Shown: positions 58,164 to 64,000 of the stretch, one piece after another
How the letters are laid out: each line of letters opens with the position of its first letter
Numbering within the stretch: position 1 is the first letter of the stretch
Origin: Exiguobacterium aestuarii
GTDB lineage: Bacteria > Bacillota > Bacilli > Exiguobacteriales > Exiguobacteriaceae
NCBI RefSeq assembly: GCF_020171655.1
Contig: NZ_JAIVAC010000001.1
Span: 434,001 to 498,000, forward strand
Direction: 5' to 3'
Length of the DNA stretch: 64,000 nucleotides
The notes under the pieces: generated by a model
What the model saw: the letters and a program-made list of their open reading frames with translations, nothing else
Database searches by the model: none
Told to the model about the DNA's origin: nothing
Program-made: the position numbers and the translations under genes

Positions 58164-58608
58164 AGAAGAAAAGAAAAAAGGTGGCGGCCTGAAGGTTGTC
58201 ATCATCTTACTAGTCGTCCTACTTGTCATGGGCGGAGCCGGCTTCATGACATATAAATACGTGTTCGGGGATAACGTCACCGCTAAAACGAAACCGGTTA
58301 CTGCCGAAGAATTGGCGGAACGAAGCTTCACGACCGATGACATGACGACAAACATTCAAGATGAGCGTTTCATCAACGTTCAATTTACGATTGTCACAGA
58401 TTCTTTGGAAACAAGAGAGAATCTAGAGTTACGCAAATTCCAAGTACACAACGTCATTCTCGGGGATTTGGCTGGAATGACAAAAACACAGTTGGCAACA
58501 AAAGAAGATATGCAAAAGTTTGAACAGACACTACGAGAACAACTTAATGGACTGCTTGAAGAAGGTGAAGTCCAACGCGTCTATATGACGAAGAAAATTA
58601 TTCAGTGA
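58156..58608 (+). CDS. fliL: Flagellar basal body-associated protein FliL
   Basis: A 150-residue single-pass protein: cytoplasmic charged start (SEEEKKKGGG), one membrane helix (about 12-33, VVIILLVVLLVMGGAGF) and an extracytoplasmic domain that surrounds the stator, improving motor torque. ATG 58156 follows AAGAGGTGA; in-frame GTG 58147 is less likely. Confidence 0.92.
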   Translation: MSEEEKKKGGGLKVVIILLVVLLVMGGAGFMTYKYVFGDNVTAKTKPVTAEELAERSFTTDDMTTNIQDERFINVQFTIVTDSLETRENLELRKFQVHNVILGDLAGMTKTQLATKEDMQKFEQTLREQLNGLLEEGEVQRVYMTKKIIQ

Positions 58609-58617
58609 GGTGGCATC

Positions 58618-59607
58618 ATGGGAGAAGTACTGTCTCAACAAGAAATTGATGCCTTACTATCTGCACTAAGCAGTGGGGATGTCGAAGCGGATTCCTTTCT
58701 TGCACAAGAGGAAGAAAAGAAAGTTCGGCAATACGACTTCAAGCGAGCCGTCCGATTTTCAAAAGATCAGATTCGCAGTTTGACTCGAATTCACGAGCAC
58801 TTCACTCGCATGTTAACGACGTTCTTCTCGGCCCAACTTCGCACATATGTTCAGTTTTCCGTCAACTCGGTCGAACAATTACCGTACGATGAATTTATTC
58901 ATTCTATTCCGAGTATGACGATGATCAACTTGATTGAAGCGCCACCGTTAAACGGACGATTCATCATCGAGGTCAATCCGAACATTTCTTATGCGATGCT
59001 CGATCGTTTACTCGGCGGTCCTGGTGTCGAGATGGACAAAATTGAATCGTTCACCGAAATCGAGATGCGTATTTTGACGCAATTGTATAAGCGTGCCTTT
59101 TCAACGTATGGAGACGCGTGGGAATCGATTGCGGAAATTAAGGCGGAAATGTCTGCAGTGGAAGTAAATCCGCAGTTTCTACAGCTCGTTTCACCAAACG
59201 AGACGGTCGTCCTCATCTCGATCGGAGTGACAATCGGCGAAGTGAGCGGAACGATCAACGTTTGTCTTCCATTCGTGACAATCGAACCGGTCTTGTCAAA
59301 GTTGTCGAGTCATTACTGGATGCAGGAGGCGAATCGTCGTAATGCGAGTGAGTCAAGCAAAGAACCACTCAAAGCCCAGTTGATGAACTCGACGGTCGAG
59401 GTCGTCTCGTTACTAGGAGAAACGACAATCACGTTTGGTGATCTGTTGCACCTTGAAGTTGGGGACTGTTTGGCACTTGATCAAGTGGCGAAAGAACCTC
59501 TATCCATCATGGTAGGGGAGAATAAAGTATTTAAAGGGCAAGTCGGTGTGAGCGGGAAGCGGATGGCGGTTCAGGTGCTTCACCGTGTGAAGGAGGAAGA
59601 GCAATGA
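58618..59607 (+). CDS. fliM: Flagellar motor switch protein FliM
   Basis: A 329-residue C-ring protein. EVLSQQEIDALLSAL at the N-terminus is the CheY-P binding peptide; a CheC-like middle domain and a C-terminal SpoA domain (LLHLEVGDCLALDQ) that binds FliN/FliY follow. fliY overlaps the stop (ATGA). Confidence 0.96.
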   Translation: MGEVLSQQEIDALLSALSSGDVEADSFLAQEEEKKVRQYDFKRAVRFSKDQIRSLTRIHEHFTRMLTTFFSAQLRTYVQFSVNSVEQLPYDEFIHSIPSMTMINLIEAPPLNGRFIIEVNPNISYAMLDRLLGGPGVEMDKIESFTEIEMRILTQLYKRAFSTYGDAWESIAEIKAEMSAVEVNPQFLQLVSPNETVVLISIGVTIGEVSGTINVCLPFVTIEPVLSKLSSHYWMQEANRRNASESSKEPLKAQLMNSTVEVVSLLGETTITFGDLLHLEVGDCLALDQVAKEPLSIMVGENKVFKGQVGVSGKRMAVQVLHRVKEEEQ

Positions 59608-60740
59608 GTGAAATGCTGTCACAAGATGAAATTGACGCGTTACTACGTGGGACAAGCGACAGTACGCCGACGCCAAAGGCGGAAAAAGAAGAGCACCTAG
59701 ATTCGATGGAAAGCGATGCTCTCGGAGAAATCGGAAACATCTCGTTTGGGAATTCTGCAACGGCATTGTCGACGTTGCTACAACAAAAAGTAGAAATTAC
59801 GACACCGGTTGTCAGTGAAGTGAGAATCGAAGAGTTGCGTGAACGTTATCCGACGCCTCATGTGGCGTTACGTGTCGGTTACACGGAAGGGATAAAGGGT
59901 GAAAACGTCCTCGTCTTGACTCGCGAAGATGCGGCCATCATCTCTGATCTCATGTTAGGTGGAACGGGAGAGAACGTCGATCCTGAAAGCCTTGATGAGA
60001 TTCGCTTATCAGCTGTTCAAGAAGCGATGAACCAGATGATGGGTGCTGCCGCGACATCTTTATCGACGGTGTTCTCGAAGAAGATTGACATTTCTCCACC
60101 ACTTGTCGAGGTGTTTGATGCGACGAAGAACCAAACCATTATCGACCGCCTCGAACTTTGGGAGACAATGGTGCTCATTGAGTTCAATCTCAAAGTCGGT
60201 AATTTGATTGATTCAACAATTGTTCAAATTGCACCAATTCAATTTGGAAAACAGTTGGTCGACGAATTGATGAAAGCGACTGGTGAGGCACAAACGGCAG
60301 TGGAGCCTGTAAAAGAACAGCCGAAAGCCGAGGCACCGAAACCTCAGCCACAGGCGCAACCACAGGCACAACCACAGGCGCAACCACAACCACAACCGGA
60401 AAAGCAAAAATCGATGCCAGAGGTCGCGGTAAGCCAAGCAGAATTCATGCCGCTCCAATCACCGGCTCCGCAAGAGTCCGTGCCGGCGAACTTAGGGTTA
60501 CTGTATGACGTTCCGTTGAACGTAACCGTCGAACTAGGCAGAACGAAAAAATCTGTCCGGGAAGTACTCGAGCTATCACAAGGTTCAATCATCGAACTCG
60601 ACAAGCTAGCAGGCGAACCGGTTGATATTTACGTCAACCAACAGCGGATTGCTAGAGGAGAAGTAGTTGTCATTGAAGAAAACTTTGGGGTACGTGTAAC
60701 AGAAATTATTCAACCGCATGAGCGGATTGGAATCGTTTAA
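59604..60740 (+). CDS. fliY: Flagellar switch phosphatase FliY (FliN-type)
   Basis: A 378-residue fused CheC-type phosphatase and FliN domain. An N-terminal CheY-binding peptide (EMLSQDEIDALLRG) is followed by two CheC motifs around ESDALGEIGNISFGNSA (about 33-49) and DEIRLSAVQEAMNQMMG, which dephosphorylate CheY-P. A Gln/Pro/Ala-rich linker with QPQA repeats spans about 245-265, then the C-terminal FliN SpoA domain (NVTVELGRTKKSVREVLEL). Bacillus-type switch. Confidence 0.96.
   Translation: MSEMLSQDEIDALLRGTSDSTPTPKAEKEEHLDSMESDALGEIGNISFGNSATALSTLLQQKVEITTPVVSEVRIEELRERYPTPHVALRVGYTEGIKGENVLVLTREDAAIISDLMLGGTGENVDPESLDEIRLSAVQEAMNQMMGAAATSLSTVFSKKIDISPPLVEVFDATKNQTIIDRLELWETMVLIEFNLKVGNLIDSTIVQIAPIQFGKQLVDELMKATGEAQTAVEPVKEQPKAEAPKPQPQAQPQAQPQAQPQPQPEKQKSMPEVAVSQAEFMPLQSPAPQESVPANLGLLYDVPLNVTVELGRTKKSVREVLELSQGSIIELDKLAGEPVDIYVNQQRIARGEVVVIEENFGVRVTEIIQPHERIGIV
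60345..60380 (+). repeat. 12-bp tandem repeat in the fliY linker
   Basis: Three near-identical copies of CAACCACAGGCG (60345-60380, encoding QPQA) followed by a partial CAACCACAA run (60381-60398). A possible slippage site; all changes in multiples of 12 keep the frame. Confidence 0.75.
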
Positions 60741-60753
60741 GGAGGAAATTAGA

Positions 60754-61119
60754 ATGAGTGCAAAAGTATTAGTAGTAGACGACGCAGCGTTCATGCGTAT
60801 GATGATCAAGGATATTTTGACAAAGAACGGATATGACGTAGTAGGTGAGGCAGAAAACGGAGCTGACGCGGTCGTGAAATATCGTGAGCTCACACCGGAC
60901 CTCGTCACACTTGATATCACGATGCCAGAGATGGACGGACTTGCAGCATTGAAAGAGATTCGTAGTTTCGACTCGAACGCAAAAGTCATCATGTGTTCAG
61001 CGATGGGGCAACAAGCGATGGTCATCGATGCGATTCAAGCAGGTGCGAAAGACTTCATCGTCAAACCGTTCAACGCAGAGCGCGTCATCGAAGCGGTTTC
61101 TAAAACGGTCGCACAATGA
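60754..61119 (+). CDS. cheY: Chemotaxis response regulator CheY
   Basis: A 121-residue single receiver domain. Asp9, Asp10 and phosphoacceptor Asp54 (LDITMPEMDG), Ser82 and Lys104 (FIVKPF) make the active site. Phospho-CheY binds FliM; FliY removes the phosphate. ATG 60754 follows AAGGAGG; the frame from 60718 runs inside fliY. It overlaps fliO by four bases. Confidence 0.97.
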   Translation: MSAKVLVVDDAAFMRMMIKDILTKNGYDVVGEAENGADAVVKYRELTPDLVTLDITMPEMDGLAALKEIRSFDSNAKVIMCSAMGQQAMVIDAIQAGAKDFIVKPFNAERVIEAVSKTVAQ

Positions 61120-61610
61120 AGAAATGGTGGTTGATTATTCTTCTCGTGGTCGGTCTTTATATTCCGACCACGGTTGAGGCCGCCACCGTAGACCAACAAT
61201 TCGAGCAAAAACAGACAGAAGAATTGGAAAGTAACGTTCCAACGACAGCGTCAACGATTGGGAATGGCGTGAAAGTCGTGTTGAGTCTCGTAGTCGTGGT
61301 CGGCGGTTTCATCGTCTTGATGCGTTGGCTCGGTTCCAAAACACAAGGTGTGAAAGCGACTCAGCATATGAAACATCTCGGAGGCGTCCCACTCGGAAAA
61401 GACCGTTCCGTCCAACTCGTGAAGCTTGGAGATCAAGTCTATGTCCTCGGCGTCGGGGAATCGATACAATTGATTGATCGGCTCGATGCGGAAACGATGG
61501 ACGAAGAGCAGTCAGAGCCTTTATCACTCCGAACGGCGAATTCGAATGCATTTTTGGATACCTTTAAGAAACAACTTGCTCAACTAGAAGAAGTGAGGAA
61601 GAAGTCATGA
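61116..61610 (+). CDS. fliO: Flagellar biosynthesis protein FliO (FliZ)
   Basis: A 164-residue protein with an N-terminal signal-like helix (WWLIILLVVGLYI), a polar loop rich in Gln and Glu, a central membrane helix (VKVVLSLVVVVGGFIVLM, about 49-66) and a FliO-type cytoplasmic domain (HLGGVPLGKDRSVQLVKLGDQVYVLGVGESIQLI). It stabilises the FliP ring while the export gate assembles. ATGA overlap with cheY. Confidence 0.9.
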   Translation: MKKWWLIILLVVGLYIPTTVEAATVDQQFEQKQTEELESNVPTTASTIGNGVKVVLSLVVVVGGFIVLMRWLGSKTQGVKATQHMKHLGGVPLGKDRSVQLVKLGDQVYVLGVGESIQLIDRLDAETMDEEQSEPLSLRTANSNAFLDTFKKQLAQLEEVRKKS

Positions 61611-62272
61611 CAACGTTTGAGCAATTAATAAATTTAGAGACACCAGACAGTACATCTACATCGATCAAACTCTTGATTTTACTGACGTTATTGACACTTG
61701 CACCATCTTTTTTAATTTTGATGACGTGCTTCACACGTGTCGTCGTCGTCTTATCTTTCATTCGACCGGCGCTCGGTACACAGCAAACACCGCCAAACCA
61801 GTTGATTGTCGGATTGGCCTTGTTCATTACATTGTTCGTCATGTCTCCCGTTCTCTCTGATTTGAATGAGAACGCATTAAAACCTTATCTCGATGATAAA
61901 ATCTCACAAGATGAAGCGTTTGATGAAGCGAGCGGAACGATGAAAGAATTCATGTCGAAATATACGAGACAAGAAGATTTGCAACTCTTTTTGAAGTATG
62001 GGAACTACGAGCAACCTGAATCACTTGATGATGTACCACTTCTCGCGCTTGTCCCGGCTTATGCGATTAGTGAATTGAAGACAGCCTTTCAAATCGGATT
62101 CATGATTTTCTTGCCATTTTTAATTATCGATATGGTCGTCGCGAGTGTCCTCATGTCGATGGGGATGATGATGTTACCACCGGTCATGATCGCATTGCCG
62201 TTTAAATTATTGTTATTTGTATTGGTCGATGGCTGGCACTTAATTGTGGAATCATTGCTTAGAAGTATGTAG
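61607..62272 (+). CDS. fliP: Flagellar export gate protein FliP
   Basis: A 221-residue core gate component of flagellar type III export, four or so membrane segments. Signatures: LAPSFLILMTCFTRVVVVLSF, PPNQLIVGLALFITLFVM, LVPAYAISELKTAFQIGF and DMVVASVLMSMGMMMLPP. It overlaps fliO by four bases and forms a helical gate with FliQ and FliR. Confidence 0.96.
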   Translation: MTTFEQLINLETPDSTSTSIKLLILLTLLTLAPSFLILMTCFTRVVVVLSFIRPALGTQQTPPNQLIVGLALFITLFVMSPVLSDLNENALKPYLDDKISQDEAFDEASGTMKEFMSKYTRQEDLQLFLKYGNYEQPESLDDVPLLALVPAYAISELKTAFQIGFMIFLPFLIIDMVVASVLMSMGMMMLPPVMIALPFKLLLFVLVDGWHLIVESLLRSM

Positions 62273-62283
62273 GGGGAACGGAC

Positions 62284-62556
62284 ATGACACAAGAAATGGT
62301 CATTTACTTGGCAACAGAGAGTGTGTGGACATTATTAAAAATTTCAATGCCATTGCTACTCATTTCACTGATTGTCGGTCTCGTGATCTCGATTTTACAG
62401 GCCACGACTCAAATTCAAGAACAGACGCTTTCGTTCGTTCCAAAAATCATTTCGGTCTTCATCGGTCTCGTCATCTTCGGACCATGGATGCTTCAACAAA
62501 TTGAAGGATTTACGCGACTGATTTTTGAGCTGATGGTCGAGGTTGCGTCGAAATGA
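62284..62556 (+). CDS. fliQ: Flagellar export gate protein FliQ
   Basis: A 90-residue two-helix membrane protein. LKISMPLLLISLIVGLVISILQATTQIQEQTLSFVPK is the FliQ core, ending in an amphipathic helix. The usual length and place between fliP and fliR. GGGGGA precedes ATG. Overlaps fliR (ATGA). Confidence 0.96.
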   Translation: MTQEMVIYLATESVWTLLKISMPLLLISLIVGLVISILQATTQIQEQTLSFVPKIISVFIGLVIFGPWMLQQIEGFTRLIFELMVEVASK

Positions 62557-63323
62557 ATGCGGTCGACTTCATCAGTATGTACGGTCTTACGTTTGCGCGA
62601 CTTTCTGGCTTTTTTGTCAGTGTCCCTCTGTTCTCGACGAGACAGTTGCCGGTTATGCATCGCGTCGGATTCAGCGCGTTTTTAGCGTATTACGCAATGT
62701 TCACATTGACTGAGCCAATCGTGATGACGAATGCGTTCGTCCTGCAAGTTGTCTATGAAGTCATGATTGGACTGTTACTCGGTCTATTGATTAATATTCT
62801 CTTTTTTGCTCCGCAGATTGCCGGTGGGGTCATCGATCTTCAACTCGGTTTGGCGATGGCTTCCGCATATGATCCGATGTTTGGCGGACAGTCGCCACTA
62901 ATTGGACGATTTTATTATATTTTTACGCTGTTCATTTTATTGACGAGTAATTTACATTTACTCCTGATTGACGGTATATATTACAGTTTTCAAATCTATC
63001 CACCTGGTCAACCGATGATTAACTTCACGGAAGCTTCACTCATGATGGCAGTGAAAGTCGTTACGATGACGATGATGGTCGCCTTACAATTGGCTTTGCC
63101 GATGATGGCATCATTACTGCTGGTCGATTTGGCACTTGGTTTTTTAGCGAAATCGGCGCCACAGTTCAATATCTTTGCCATCGGCTTTTCGTTTAAACTC
63201 ATTGCCGGATTTGCCGTCATGGTGTTGTTAATGGGATTGACATTGACAGGAATTAGTCAGTTCATTCCGCTATTACAAGATGTGATGCACGACTTTATGC
63301 TCATACTAGGAGATGCCTCATGA
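62553..63323 (+). CDS. fliR: Flagellar export gate protein FliR
   Basis: A 256-residue integral membrane protein with about six segments; ARLSGFFVSVPLFSTRQLP and VGFSAFLAYYAMF near the start, GLLLGLLINILFFAPQIAGGVIDLQLGLAMA in the middle. Plug of the export gate. Its stop overlaps the flhB start. Confidence 0.95.
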   Translation: MNAVDFISMYGLTFARLSGFFVSVPLFSTRQLPVMHRVGFSAFLAYYAMFTLTEPIVMTNAFVLQVVYEVMIGLLLGLLINILFFAPQIAGGVIDLQLGLAMASAYDPMFGGQSPLIGRFYYIFTLFILLTSNLHLLLIDGIYYSFQIYPPGQPMINFTEASLMMAVKVVTMTMMVALQLALPMMASLLLVDLALGFLAKSAPQFNIFAIGFSFKLIAGFAVMVLLMGLTLTGISQFIPLLQDVMHDFMLILGDAS

Positions 63324-64000
63324 AGAAGTCTCTATATCCTTTATCGGTCAACTTGCAGTTTTTTGCAGGTGAAAAAACAGAAAAAGCGACACCGCGTAAG
63401 CGAGAGGATTCACGAAAGAAAGGGCAAGTCGCCAAATCAGCGGATTTGACGGGGGCATTTGCACTCTTTGCCATGTTTCTCATGCTATCTTTTTTCGGAC
63501 CGATGATTGGGCAACAGCTGCTATCACTCATCGGAGATTTACTCAGCCCGCAATATTTACTCTTCAATGTATCTGAGGGCATGTCGGGTATGGTCATCGA
63601 CTTGATGCTTCGAGTCGGATTGATTTTGGCTCCATTCTTCATCGTCGCTGTCGTGTTCGGGATTCTCATCAACTATTTACAAGTTGGAACGCTCTTTTCT
63701 TTGGAAGCAATCCAGCCAAAGCTCGAACGGATCGACCCGATTAAAGGGGTGAAACGGATTGTCAGCATGAAAGCGGTCGTCGAATTTTTAAAGTCCTTAT
63801 TCAAATTTTTGATTATCCTGACAACCGCTGTTGCTGTCCTTTGGCAAAACCAAAAAGAATTGTCCCGTATGGCCGTCGAGCAGATTCGAGAATCCATTGT
63901 CGCGCTTGCGGGTATCACGATTGAGCTTGGGCTCTGGGTAAGTGTCGCCTTGCTCGCACTCGCATTGCTTGACTTTTTTTATCAACGATTTGATTTCGAA
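63320..64000 (+). CDS. flhB: Flagellar export apparatus protein FlhB, 3'-truncated by window edge
   Basis: About 227 N-terminal residues; ATG overlaps the fliR stop. Start LQFFAGEKTEKATPRKREDSRKKGQVAKS is the cytoplasmic leader, then membrane segments around residues 32-53, 82-110, 147-170 and 190-215, with LFSLEAIQPKLERIDPIKGVKRI between. The NPTH autocleavage domain that sets export specificity, and which YlqH resembles, lies beyond the edge. Confidence 0.95.
   Translation, partial: MKKSLYPLSVNLQFFAGEKTEKATPRKREDSRKKGQVAKSADLTGAFALFAMFLMLSFFGPMIGQQLLSLIGDLLSPQYLLFNVSEGMSGMVIDLMLRVGLILAPFFIVAVVFGILINYLQVGTLFSLEAIQPKLERIDPIKGVKRIVSMKAVVEFLKSLFKFLIILTTAVAVLWQNQKELSRMAVEQIRESIVALAGITIELGLWVSVALLALALLDFFYQRFDFE

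Noticed and set aside
1-64000. CRISPR arrays, tRNA/rRNA genes, insertion sequences, toxin-antitoxin or defence genes
   Set aside because: None seen: no spaced direct repeats, no transposase or integrase other than the housekeeping XerC, no cloverleaf sequences. The window is core chromosome rather than accessory DNA.

Overview
The window is a dense stretch of core chromosome from a low-to-mid G+C member of the Bacillota, order Bacillales. From rqcH to flhB the gene order is almost the Bacillus subtilis order (gmk-rpoZ-coaBC-priA-def-fmt-rsmB-rlmN-prpC-prkC-rsgA-rpe-thiN, rpmB, yloU-fakA, sdaAB-sdaAA-recG-fapR-plsX-fabD-fabG-acpP-rnc-smc-ftsY-ylxM-ffh-rpsP-rimM-trmD-rplS, rbgA-rnhB-ylqG-ylqH-sucCD-dprA-topA-trmFO-xerC-hslVU-codY, then the fla/che operon). 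The spoVM gene that lies between thiN and rpmB in spore-forming Bacillus is absent, and so are khpA/ylqD (between rpsP and rimM) and remA (before gmk). A non-sporulating, motile relative such as Exiguobacterium fits best. That genus name is an inference from gene order, base composition and protein flavour, not a search result.

Layout. 1-1322: 3'-truncated rqcH on the minus strand. 1469-12389: a run of nucleotide, CoA, replication-restart, translation-initiation and rRNA-modification genes ending in the PrpC/PrkC phosphatase-kinase pair. 12435-15333: rsgA, rpe, then a TPP riboswitch with an intrinsic terminator ahead of thiT and thiN. 15392-15580: rpmB on the minus strand, facing thiN across a shared terminator. 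15833-17897: yloU and fakA. 17961-21540: serine dehydratase and recG. 21541-25991: the FapR-controlled phospholipid and fatty-acid genes through rnc. A small DUF1128-type gene on the minus strand interrupts the usual rnc-smc junction. 26342-34795: SMC, the SRP pathway and ribosome assembly/modification genes. 34878-38204: signal peptidase, rbgA, rnhB and two flagellar-export-like small proteins. 38325-40415: sucCD. 40466-48541: dprA, topA, trmFO and the xerC-hslV-hslU-codY operon. 48815-64000: the first 22 genes of the flagellar operon, running off the edge inside flhB.

Working together. The window carries the translation-initiation cycle (formylation, deformylation), ribosome maturation, co-translational targeting (Ffh, FtsY, LepB), membrane lipid synthesis and flagellum construction. 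Regulatory signals readable in the DNA connect these to metabolism: a FapR operator over the fapR promoter, a TPP riboswitch, a cre-like site on sucC, and CodY-box-like sites before xerC-codY and before the flagellar operon.

Most distinctive: peptide deformylase and methionyl-tRNA formyltransferase are encoded as one continuous 466-residue protein (5883-7283), although they catalyse opposite steps of N-formyl-methionine metabolism. Also notable are a FliK-like/FlhB-C-terminus-like gene pair (ylqG-ylqH) far from the flagellar operon and an HslV whose N-terminus lacks the serine reported for B. subtilis ClpQ. I found no CRISPR array, tRNA, rRNA, insertion sequence, prophage or defence island. 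No non-coding stretch exceeds about 300 bases; the longest are 15581-15832 and 48542-48814, both described below.
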